Shown piece by piece: positions 1-6,858 of a DNA stretch of 9,498 bases. The DNA comes from CAYYGL01 sp964471235. GTDB taxonomy: Bacteria > Calditrichota > Calditrichia > RBG-13-44-9 > J075. The stretch covers positions 1 through 9,498 of the forward strand of contig CAYYGL010000187.1 of NCBI GenBank assembly GCA_964471235.1. The letters are read 5' to 3'. The stretch's first letter is position 1, and every line of letters begins with the position of its first letter. The position numbers and the translations under genes were made by a program. The notes under the pieces are model-generated. The model made no database searches and was not told the DNA's origin. It worked only from the letters and a program-made list of their open reading frames with translations.

Positions 1-1474
1 ATGCCCAGGATATTATTGAAATCATGAGCAATTCCTCCCACCAGGGTCCCCAGGCTTTCCATTTTCTGAAGTTGTAAAATTTGTTGCTGTGAACGTTGTA
101 AATCATCGTTCATCTGTTCCAGGTGATGTGCTTTTTCCCGCAAGGCTTCTAACAGATACAGCTTATCCAGGGTTATGGCGGTTTGATGTGCCAGGGAGGT
201 AATCAGGTGGAGGTCCTCGATGTAAAAGGAATGGTCTTCATTTTGTAGGTAAACTGCAACCCCATGGTTGTAATCCTGATCACTGATGGGAACCGCAATC
301 AGCCCCACTTTTTCCGACTCGGATAACCCCAGTTCTTGCAAATCGCCCGGTTGAAGGGAAGATTCACTCAAGAAATAGGATTGATTGTCATGGTATGTTC
401 GCCAGATGACACCCTCGTTTTGTAAGATGGGTGAAAGTTTCGTTATCCGATCCGGTAATGAGGTGTGGGACGGAATCAACTGTTGGTTCTCGCTATCCCA
501 CAGGAAGACGATCGACTCCTGGGCATCCAGGAGTTCTTTGCCGCTATAGGTTATGATATCCAGAATCTCCTGGCGAGTGTTACAGCGGATCGTCTCGTAA
601 CTAATTTCAATCAAACGAGCCAATTTCCGGGCGTTGCGTTTGTTCTTTTCGTTTACCATCTCCAATTCTTTGGTTTTTTGATACAGCGCCCGGTTGGTTT
701 TGGTTAATCGAGACTGGCTCTCTAAAATTTCTTGCTGGGTCTGGGTTTTCTCGGTGATGTCGATCAGGGCAATGGTGTAACTGATGGGGCGTTGGTGGTC
801 TTTGATGACGGAGAGATTTAACTCCACAATTTTTTTTGCTCCGCTTCGGGTTAATAGGGTCATCACATAATCCCGAATATCCTTNNNNNNNNNNGGTGAG
901 TTAACAGGGTGTTGTAATGACTCATTCCGATCAGGGAAGCCAGGTGAATGTTTAATAATTCCTCCTGGTCGATCTCAAAAAAATCCCGGGCGCTTTGATT
1001 CGCGCGAATGACATTCCCCTGCAAGTTGGTTATTAAAAAAGGGATTGAGATGGAACGGAAAAAGGCTTCCAGATAGGTATGATATTGGGAGAGTTCCCGC
1101 AATCTTTGATCAACGGACTCGGCGAATCGGTTGAATGCCCCGGCTACCCGGGATATTTCATCGGTGCCTTCATCTGCCAGGCGGATATTCAGGGAATCTT
1201 CCGCATTGCTGCATTCCCGAACCGTGCTGGCAATTACGGTAAGGGGGTTGGAGATGAAACGGATAATCATTCTGGTAAGAATGAAAGTCAACAGGAAAGC
1301 CACTCCGGTGACCAGGGCGACGGTTTTAAGCAGTTTGCTATAATGCAAGGTCATCTCGCCCGGGTAAACCGAGAACAGGATGAATGTATCCACCGTCAGG
1401 ATAATCATTAACATGATAGCGGCAAACAACCGGAGTTTACCGGCAATAGAGAATCTGGTAAATATTCTTTTCAT
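1..1474 (-). CDS. Multi-domain sensor histidine kinase (TM-HAMP-PAS-GAF-HisKA), C-terminus beyond window start
   Basis: Inner-membrane sensor kinase, expected to autophosphorylate on histidine and pass phosphate to a response regulator. The first 193 residues before the N run show TM1 at about 14-36, a very short periplasmic loop, TM2 at about 49-68, a HAMP domain at about 69-121 (Pro77; the motif DEISRVAGAFNRF matches the HAMP DEIG..AFN signature) and the start of a PAS domain from about 132. After the gap I translated bases 884 to 1 by hand in one open frame. It gives the PAS end (KIVELNLSVI...ALIDITEK), a coiled segment, a GAF domain (about 600 down to 140, ending DLHLITSLAHQTA), a second coil and the H-box GGIAHDFNNILG, with the phospho-accepting His codon at 24-26. 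The ATP-binding domain lies outside the window. The start at 1474 is the only ATG after the in-frame stop at 1517-1519; AGGG lies about 7 bases upstream. It is divergent from the regulator at 1845, its likely partner. Family is certain; the signal sensed is unknown. Confidence 0.93.
885..894. other. Assembly gap (ten Ns) inside the kinase PAS domain
   Basis: Ten ambiguous bases interrupt the kinase gene. The reading frame before the gap (ending ...YNTLLTH) and the frame after it (starting KDIRDYVMTLL) do not match if the gap is really ten bases: a literal reading stops at 863-865. Both flanks are clearly parts of one PAS domain, so the true missing length should leave remainder 2 on division by 3 (for example 5, 8, 11 or 14 bases). 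The run is most likely a placeholder and the gene is probably intact. Confidence 0.9.
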
Positions 1475-1844
1475 CTCAACCCTGAACGACCTAAGCGGAA
1501 CTATGTGGATGGTTTTTTATGATAACATCTCCTCCGTGAAGTAATTATTTATCGACAAGTTAGGTTAAAAGTAAACGGAAAAATTGATCTGTCTGTAAGA
1601 AGCCGGGAAAAGAGCGACCGACAGCCTGATCCCATTCCGGAATAGTGTGATCCGAAACCGCTAACCCGCGGGCAGGAAAATGATGAGATTCTACAGGAGA
1701 GAGGATAACCGGGATTTCTTTCCATAGGGGAGCCTTTTCCGGGAGGGGAGTTCTCCCGGGGCAGATAAAACAAGCATGGCATGTCAATAAAGAAAATTTT
1801 AAATTCGTCGAGACAAGTAAGGGTAGAATGCATGGGAGAATGCC
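1475..1844. other. Divergent intergenic region between kinase and regulator genes
   Basis: This 370-base stretch must carry the start signals of both divergent genes. I see no convincing gene in it: the open frames on the minus strand at 1549-1833 and 1560-1787 lack ribosome binding sites and look like no known family. It holds one GC-rich hairpin (1739-1759), AT-rich stretches near 1515-1560 and 1765-1805 that could hold promoters, and a strong Shine-Dalgarno-like GGAGG on the minus strand at 1531-1535. That site is followed by an ATG with only three sense codons (M-L-S-stop, 1517-1528). No match to a sigma-70 or sigma-54 promoter was good enough to call, and I recognise no riboswitch. Confidence 0.6.
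1739..1759 (+). repeat. GC-rich hairpin upstream of the response regulator
   Basis: A perfect 7-base inverted repeat, CCGGGAG at 1739-1745 and CTCCCGG at 1753-1759, encloses a 7-base loop. It lies about 85 bases upstream of the regulator start. It has no following T-run in either direction, so it is not an intrinsic terminator. It could be a structured part of the regulator's 5' leader or an operator. Function is not known. Confidence 0.5.
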
Positions 1845-2939
1845 ATGGCTGAGCGTCGTAAGCGAGTATTAATTGTAGATGATGAAGAGGACCTTACCTG
1901 GACGCTGCAAAAAAAGCTTTCCAAGGACAGAGATATCTTCGAGGTCATTTGCGTAAACTCTGGTCGGGAAGCGATAGATGTGCTGAATCAAATTCCGGTG
2001 GACCTGGTAATTACCGACGTGCGCATGCCCGAGGTTTCCGGATTGGATTTGCTGGTGCAAATTAAAAATCTTTATCCGGCAACGAAGGTGATTATTATGA
2101 CCGCCTATGGTTCTTCTGACGTACAGAAAGCGGCGAATGAACGGGGATGTCTGCATTACATAGAGAAACCGTTTGAAATCAATTCCCTGCGTCAATTGAT
2201 ATTAAATGCCCTGGAAAAACGGAAAGGATTTAAAGGCAGTGTTTCGGATTTTCAGCTAAGCGATATCATCCAATTAAATTGCCTGGGCAGGTTAACCTCC
2301 GCATTAAAAGTGTCCTGTGAGGATGAACAAGGTGTGATTTATTTTCAGGAAGGAAATATTGTGCACGCCGAGACAGATTATTTTCAAGGGGAAGCTGCGT
2401 TTTATCATATCATGAGTTGGCATGGAGGGGAATTTGTTGTGTTGCGAAATCAGACGGCGGAAAAGCAAACCATCAATCGGGGTTGGCAGAGTTTGTTGTT
2501 GGAAAGTTTACGGCGCCTGGATGAGAGTTCCGACCTGGCAAAGCAGGAAGCCGCCCGGGAAAAGCGAAAACGACACCGCCGCTTACAACAGGTTCTGAGG
2601 AAAATCTATTCTTCCGACGGCGTGCAGCATGTGTTTTTACATAACAAAATGGGCTTTCCCCTCTATTACATGGGAGATATGTCAAAGCGCAAGGATGAGG
2701 TAACGGAATTGGGAAACCATATTTCATCCTTTTTGGAAAAAATCGGGAAAGAATTGTCTTTTTTAGACGGGAAAACCTTGCGGTTTTGGGAATTCCAATT
2801 TGAGAAACGCACCTTCATTCTCCAAAGAATCCCCGGGCAGGATGCCTTTTTATCCATTCTGGGAGATGAAAACGTAAACTCCGGTTTTATTCGCCTGGAG
2901 ATTAAAAAGAATCTGCAAAATCTAAGCAAGTTAATTTAG
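1845..2939 (+). CDS. Response regulator with PATAN (DUF4388) and Roadblock/LC7 output domains
   Basis: A 364-residue cytoplasmic signalling protein. Residues 7-123 are a complete receiver domain: acidic pocket Asp12/Asp13 in IVDDEED, phospho-acceptor Asp58 (LVITDVRMPE), Thr86 (IIMTAYG) and Lys108 (IEKPF). Residues about 131-226 match the PATAN/DUF4388 domain (FQLSDIIQLN, GVIYFQEGNIVHAE, GEAAFYHIMSWHGGEFVV), a protein-interaction module. A charged Arg/Lys-rich linker at about 227-245 leads to residues 245-364, which match the Roadblock/LC7 fold pattern (LQQVLRKIYSSDGV, then a strand and GFPLYYMGD, a long helix, FILQRIPGQDAFLSIL, and a last helix rich in Leu and Lys). No DNA-binding domain is present, so the output is probably protein-protein. 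Roadblock proteins such as MglB act on Ras-like GTPases, so an MglA-type partner is a fair inference; none is encoded here. GGGAGA lies 5 bases before the ATG. Its stop overlaps that of the convergent DUF1015 gene by 4 bases. The receiver is certain, PATAN very likely and Roadblock likely. Confidence 0.93.
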   Translation: MAERRKRVLIVDDEEDLTWTLQKKLSKDRDIFEVICVNSGREAIDVLNQIPVDLVITDVRMPEVSGLDLLVQIKNLYPATKVIIMTAYGSSDVQKAANERGCLHYIEKPFEINSLRQLILNALEKRKGFKGSVSDFQLSDIIQLNCLGRLTSALKVSCEDEQGVIYFQEGNIVHAETDYFQGEAAFYHIMSWHGGEFVVLRNQTAEKQTINRGWQSLLLESLRRLDESSDLAKQEAAREKRKRHRRLQQVLRKIYSSDGVQHVFLHNKMGFPLYYMGDMSKRKDEVTELGNHISSFLEKIGKELSFLDGKTLRFWEFQFEKRTFILQRIPGQDAFLSILGDENVNSGFIRLEIKKNLQNLSKLI

Positions 2940-4195
2940 TTTCCCATTTCATTCAACAGATGCACCACCAGACCGGTTTTTAGCTTTGGTTCAAACCAGG
3001 TCGACTTCGGCGGCATAATCTTTCCGGCATCGGCAATTGCCATTAAATCGGTTATCGAGGTGGGGTAGAGGGCAAACGCCACCTGCCACTCTCCGCTGTT
3101 CACCCGTTTTTCCAGTTCCTTTAACCCGCGAATTCCTCCCACAAAATCTATTCGTTTGTCTTTCCGGGGATCGGTTATGCCCAGCAGGGGTGCCAGCAAA
3201 TTTTCCTGCAAAATGCTGACATCCAGCCGCTGAACGGGGTCTGAGGCATCGAAGGTATTCGGTTTGGCTTCCAATTTATACCATTCCCCATCCAGGTACA
3301 TCCCGAAGCAGTGCCTCTTTTCCGGTTTATAAGGATTGCCGGACGCCATTTTAGCGACGGTGAATTTTTCGGAAACCCGGTTGATAAATTCATCTTTACT
3401 CATACCGTTTAAATCTTTTACCACCCGGTTATAATCCAGTATCTGCATCTGGTTATGCGGAAAAATGACCGTCAGAAAGAAATTATAAGCTTCTTCGCCG
3501 GTGTGATGGGGGTTTGCTTTCTGCCGCAGTTGCTTTACCCGCATGGCAGCCGCAGAACGATGATGCCCGTCTGCCACATACAAATTGGGCACCTTCCGAA
3601 ACGCCTCCTGAATGGCGGTTATTAACTCCGGTTGCGCCACCACCCAAAAGATATGACGGATATTGGTGGAATCCGTAAAGTCGTATTCCGGCTGGGACTT
3701 CATTACTTCATTCATCAAACGGTCAATATCCGGTACCGCTCGGTAGGTTAAAAAGACCGGTCCTACCTGGGCGTTCTGGTGCAAAATGTGCTTCACCCGG
3801 TCATCTTCTTTATCCTGGCGGGTAAGCTCATGTTTCTTGATCAGGTCTTTTTCATATTCTTCCACTGAAGCACATGCGACCAGACCCACCTGCTCATGGG
3901 TTCCCATCACCTGTTTATAAACATAGAAGCGCGGTTCCGGGTCTTGTTGCAAAATGCCCTCTCGTATCAGGCGCTGCAGGTTCTCCGCTCCTTTCCGGTA
4001 AACCCGCTCATCATACAAATCGATGTTCTCGTCCAGATCGATTTCCGGTTTGTTCACATGGAGAAAACTATAAAGATTCTCCTTTGCCAGCAGCCGGGCT
4101 TCCTGGCTGTTTAACACATCATAGGGAGGAGCGGCTACTTTTTCGGCGTATTCTTTTTTGGGTCTCAATCCGCGAAAGGGTCTAACATCAGCCAT
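2936..4195 (-). CDS. DUF1015 family protein (COG4198)
   Basis: A full-length, 419-residue soluble protein of the DUF1015 family; no signal peptide or membrane segment is visible. Family hallmarks are all present: RPFRGLRP and APPYDVL near the N-terminus (5-12 and 22-28), KHELTR (121-126), VADGHHRSAAA (207-217, probably active-site or ligand-binding because of its density of conserved Asp, His and Arg), and a C-terminal MPPKSTWFEPKLKTGLVV (394-411). The family has been grouped in databases with ParB/Spo0J-like proteins and, from memory, is often found near serine biosynthesis genes in other genomes. No such genes are present here, and no reaction can be assigned from sequence alone. A near-perfect AGGAGG (4201-4206) five bases before the ATG fixes the start. 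The intrinsic terminator at 4336-4366 separates it from the upstream PpiD-like gene, so it probably has its own promoter in 4207-4340. Confidence 0.92.
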   Translation of the reverse strand: MADVRPFRGLRPKKEYAEKVAAPPYDVLNSQEARLLAKENLYSFLHVNKPEIDLDENIDLYDERVYRKGAENLQRLIREGILQQDPEPRFYVYKQVMGTHEQVGLVACASVEEYEKDLIKKHELTRQDKEDDRVKHILHQNAQVGPVFLTYRAVPDIDRLMNEVMKSQPEYDFTDSTNIRHIFWVVAQPELITAIQEAFRKVPNLYVADGHHRSAAAMRVKQLRQKANPHHTGEEAYNFFLTVIFPHNQMQILDYNRVVKDLNGMSKDEFINRVSEKFTVAKMASGNPYKPEKRHCFGMYLDGEWYKLEAKPNTFDASDPVQRLDVSILQENLLAPLLGITDPRKDKRIDFVGGIRGLKELEKRVNSGEWQVAFALYPTSITDLMAIADAGKIMPPKSTWFEPKLKTGLVVHLLNEMGN

Positions 4196-4335
4196 TTTTG
4201 CCTCCTGTAATTAAGAAGGTGCCGGGGTGGTTACCAGGCGTTCCAACTCACCGGATAAAGACGGTATTTACCACCTGTGGCATTCAACAGGGTGTTTTAA
4301 ATGTTCGTAAATGCCCGGATCCCGGGTAAAGTGTT

Positions 4336-4366
4336 AAAAGAAAAAGCGCCCGAAAAATCGGACGCT
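4336..4366 (-). terminator. Intrinsic terminator of the PpiD-like gene
   Basis: Read on the minus strand, a 9-base stem AGCGTCCGA (4366-4358) pairs with TCGGGCGCT (4353-4345) around a TTTT loop. The pairing is perfect except for one U-G wobble. It is followed at once by a T-tract, TTTTCTTTT (4344-4336). It begins about 20 bases after the TAA of the PpiD-like gene and lies upstream of the DUF1015 gene. It should therefore end the chaperone transcript and largely uncouple the two genes. There is no T-run on the plus strand, so it works in one direction. Confidence 0.88.
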
Positions 4367-4384
4367 CTCAAAAAACGACAAAAT

Positions 4385-6202
4385 TTAACTCCGGTAAAAC
4401 AAATACCGGTGGTCCATAATATCGGCTTTCTCTTTCAGATGCTCATACCATTGGGTGAAGACGGTGCGTTGTTTTTGTTGTAATAACTGATTGCGAATCT
4501 GTTCCCGCTGTTGAGTGTAGGCATCTTCATCAAATTCACTGCGTTTTTTCACCCGGATATAGTAAAAACCACGGTCAGCTTCCAGGAGCCCGGAAACTTC
4601 CCCAATTGGTAAGGTAAATGCGGCTGCCACCACTGCCGGGGCTTTCCCAATTTTCGGAACAAATACCTTCATGGTAAACTCACCCGTCGAATCCGCTTTT
4701 AAAATCCCGGCGGTATCTCCGGCGGCAACTGCCCCGAAATCGGGGTTTTCGTTCAGGAGCGGTTGCCACTTCAACGCGTACTGGCGAGCCAGTTCTTTTT
4801 GTTTGAGGAATTGCACTTTCCGTTTACAGATTTCCCGAACCGAATCCAGTGGCTTATACCCGGCGGGGATAATTTTGGCAACTTCGAAAACTACGTATCC
4901 CTGGGGAAATTTAAAGACATCGGAAACGGCTCCTTCATCCTGATCAAACGCCCACATCATGGCACTTTTCAGCCGGCCGACTCCGGGAATGTTCCCGATT
5001 TTGTTTTTGGAAAAATCCGGCGTGTGCTTAATCTCCAGTTTTGCTTCATCCGCCACCGCAGAAAAATCCTTTTTCGCCGCTTTCTGTGCGAAAGAAGATG
5101 CATCTTCATAAGCATTGTCCACCGTGTAACGGCTGGGTTCAAACTTCAGTAAAATGTGAGAGGCTCGCACCTTTACGGTTCCATTCTCAACTTTGCGATC
5201 GATTACTTTAATGATGTGAAGTCCGAATTGGGTTTTCACCGGACCGATAATATCTCCCGGCTTTGCCGAAAATGCCGCATCGGAAAATTCTTTTACCATG
5301 GTACGTTTTTCAAAATATCCCAGGTCGCCATGATTCTTGGTAACCGAAGGATCATCCGAATAAAGGTCTGCCAGTTCGGCAAAATCTTTCCCTTCCAGGG
5401 CTTCTTTTTTGATGTTCTCTGCCCGTTTGTAAATGTCGGCGCTGTCTGCAGCGGTTGGTTCGGTCGAGAAAAGCACGTAGTTCAATTGCCGTAACTCATC
5501 TTGTTTGAATTCCTCTTTATGCTGTTGATAATAATCGATAATCTCTTCGTTACTGACGCTTACCGAATCATCCCGGAAAGCAGCCACCGGGGTAAACAGG
5601 TATTCAATGCTGGCTTTCAGATTCCGGCGCATAAATTCATCCCGCACCTCTTCCTCACTGACCATCACAGAGGTGCGAATCAACTGCTCCAGTTTCAAGT
5701 AGGGCAGTTCGGATTGCAGAACTTGCTCCTGGTAGATCAGGCTCTGGGTATTTTCCGGTGCCCGGAGCGCATTTAAATATTTATTGCGATCAAACTTGCC
5801 GTTGGTTTGAAAATCAGGACTCTGAGTAACCGCCTGGGGAGGATTATTGACGATGTAGTTGACAATGTCTTCCTTGGTAACCCGGATGTCTAATTTCTCA
5901 ATTTCCTTCGAAAGCAAGATCCGGCGTACATAATCTTCCCATACCTGATCACGAATTTGCTTTACCTGTTCATCCGTCAATTCCTCACCGGTGCGCTGAC
6001 GTTCATTCTCATAAGCTTGCTGGATCGCCCGGTCAAACTCATCTTTACTGATTTCGTGCCCGTTTATTTTTCCTACCATGAATTTACTCTGACGGCGTAT
6101 TCCGGAATAATTTGCCCCCCATTGAACTACCATCAGACCCAGAAAGGAAAAAACCAACAAGTAGAGCATCCACTTGGCAATTACGATCATTTTTGTCATC
6201 AT
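4385..6202 (-). CDS. PpiD/SurA-like periplasmic peptidyl-prolyl isomerase/chaperone
   Basis: A 605-residue membrane-anchored folding factor for exported proteins. Residues about 5-28 form one hydrophobic segment with basic residues before it, consistent with an uncleaved N-in anchor and a periplasmic body, as in PpiD. Residues about 40-195 are a SurA_N/PpiD-type helical chaperone region (VGKINGHEISKDEFDRAI). A parvulin-type isomerase domain covers about 236-336, with the hallmark stretch HGDLGYFEKRTMVKEF, then AAFSAKPGDIIGPV and FGLHIIKV. A second, more degenerate parvulin-like module begins RASHILLKF (346-354) and runs to about 446. A third C-terminal segment (about 505-597) has AAFTLPIGEVSGL and a long charged helix, as PpiD-family proteins usually end. 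AGGAG at 6213-6217 lies 10 bases before the first of two adjacent ATGs; the second (6197-6199) is also possible. It is divergent from archease-rtcB. PpiD versus SurA/PrsA naming is less sure than the parvulin assignment, so I give no symbol. Confidence 0.9.
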   Translation of the reverse strand: MMTKMIVIAKWMLYLLVFSFLGLMVVQWGANYSGIRRQSKFMVGKINGHEISKDEFDRAIQQAYENERQRTGEELTDEQVKQIRDQVWEDYVRRILLSKEIEKLDIRVTKEDIVNYIVNNPPQAVTQSPDFQTNGKFDRNKYLNALRAPENTQSLIYQEQVLQSELPYLKLEQLIRTSVMVSEEEVRDEFMRRNLKASIEYLFTPVAAFRDDSVSVSNEEIIDYYQQHKEEFKQDELRQLNYVLFSTEPTAADSADIYKRAENIKKEALEGKDFAELADLYSDDPSVTKNHGDLGYFEKRTMVKEFSDAAFSAKPGDIIGPVKTQFGLHIIKVIDRKVENGTVKVRASHILLKFEPSRYTVDNAYEDASSFAQKAAKKDFSAVADEAKLEIKHTPDFSKNKIGNIPGVGRLKSAMMWAFDQDEGAVSDVFKFPQGYVVFEVAKIIPAGYKPLDSVREICKRKVQFLKQKELARQYALKWQPLLNENPDFGAVAAGDTAGILKADSTGEFTMKVFVPKIGKAPAVVAAAFTLPIGEVSGLLEADRGFYYIRVKKRSEFDEDAYTQQREQIRNQLLQQKQRTVFTQWYEHLKEKADIMDHRYLFYRS

Positions 6203-6259
6203 AAGCGATCATCTCCTGCACGTTTACTGATTACGAATCCTCAAATTACAAACACCCAA

Positions 6260-6287
6260 TTTATATGTTAACGATAAAGAAATCAAA
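6260..6287 (-). promoter_or_regulatory. Candidate promoter for the PpiD-like gene
   Basis: On the minus strand TTTGAT (6287-6282) and TATAAA (6265-6260) are separated by 16 bases, about 55 bases upstream of the start codon. The same stretch also partly fits the Bacteroidota-type pattern: TTTG, about 20 bases, then TAAATTGG against TAnnTTTG. Either reading is weak evidence on its own. Confidence 0.35.
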
Positions 6288-6318
6288 TGCTAATTGTTTT
6301 CTACCGGCATCCATGCCA

Positions 6319-6347
6319 AATTATAGTTGCTACAACGCGGTATAATT
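6319..6347. promoter_or_regulatory. Inverted repeat joining two divergent TATAAT boxes
   Basis: AATTATA (6319-6325) and its exact reverse complement TATAATT (6341-6347) face each other. Between them lies a second dyad, GTTG (6326-6329), CTA, CAAC (6333-6336). This puts a consensus TATAAT -10 box on each strand, at 6341-6346 (plus) and 6325-6320 (minus). The region lies between the divergent PpiD-like gene and the archease-rtcB operon. Neither box has a good -35 at normal spacing. It may be a bidirectional promoter, an operator, or both; it is inferred only from symmetry and position. Confidence 0.4.
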
Positions 6348-6424
6348 GAAAAAAACGGAACAATAAACCGAATACCCGATGGCTACAAGGTAAAATTTAC
6401 ATCAAGCTATCCGAAGGATCATTT

Positions 6425-6847
6425 ATGTACAAAATAATTTCGCACACGGCAGATATCGGTCTGGAACTTGAAGCGCCCGATCTGGTGTCTTTATTTAAGG
6501 AAGCGGCTAAGGGATGGAAGGCGCTGGTCTTCGAGGATGCCGAAATTTACCCGCAGGAGAAGAAAGCCGTCACCCTGGCGGCTGCATCACCGGAAGAATT
6601 GCTGGTTAACTGGTTGAGTGAACTCAATTATTATTTGACAGTTCACTATTGGGTATATGCCGAAACGGTGGAACTCCGGGTTGAATCCAACAGCGAAACC
6701 TGGCGTTTACAGGCGAATATTCGCGGTGAACCGTTTGATGAAGATCGACATTATATTTATTTTGATATCAAAGCCGTGACGTTTCATCAATTAAAAATTG
6801 AACGGCGAGATGGAAAAATGAAAGTCCGTATTTTTTTTGATATTTGA
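6425..6847 (+). CDS. Archease, activator of the RNA ligase RtcB
   Basis: A 140-residue protein of usual archease length. Archease speeds multiple turnover by RtcB by helping to form the RtcB-guanylate intermediate, and widens its nucleotide cofactor use in the archaeal enzyme studied. The family signature is clear: HTADIGLELEA (7-17), LVNWLSELNYYL (60-71), FDIKAVTFHQL (113-123) and a C-terminal RIFFDI in which the last acidic residue and the end of the chain sit where the family binds metal. AAGGA at 6414-6418, six bases before the ATG, supports the start. The rtcB start follows its stop by 11 bases, which strongly indicates one operon and agrees with the function. The stretch 6348-6424 upstream is probably its leader, if the TATAAT at 6341-6346 is the promoter. 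Confidence 0.95.
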   Translation: MYKIISHTADIGLELEAPDLVSLFKEAAKGWKALVFEDAEIYPQEKKAVTLAAASPEELLVNWLSELNYYLTVHYWVYAETVELRVESNSETWRLQANIRGEPFDEDRHYIYFDIKAVTFHQLKIERRDGKMKVRIFFDI

Positions 6848-6858
6848 GGGGAGGCGCT

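Noticed and set aside
465..707. Plus-strand open frame of 80 codons within the kinase
   Set aside because: It is the reverse of the GAF and coil region of the kinase, which reads convincingly on the minus strand.
1589..1680. Possible structured RNA or riboswitch in the regulator leader (CTGTC at 1589 and GACAG at 1620)
   Set aside because: The pairing is short and leaves a long unstructured loop, and the sequence does not match the riboswitch consensus patterns I know (cyclic-di-GMP, cobalamin, fluoride).
1776..1791. Possible sigma-54 promoter (TGGCATG...TAAAG) before the regulator
   Set aside because: The first half fits but the essential GC of the -12 element (TTGC) is missing.
1549..1833. 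Open frame of 94 codons on the minus strand in the divergent intergenic region (and a second at 1560-1787)
   Set aside because: No ribosome binding site before the ATG, no recognisable domain, a composition rich in Pro, Ser, Phe and Arg typical of chance frames, and it covers the probable promoter region of the regulator.
4207..4335. Promoter for the DUF1015 gene (TTGAAT near 4285 on the minus strand)
   Set aside because: A promoter is expected here, but no -10 lies at a sensible distance from the TTGAAT, so I do not call a site.
6844..6858. TTG start giving rtcB five extra residues
   Set aside because: The TTG lies inside the archease stop region and the strong GGGGAGG falls between it and the ATG at 6859, which therefore fits better.
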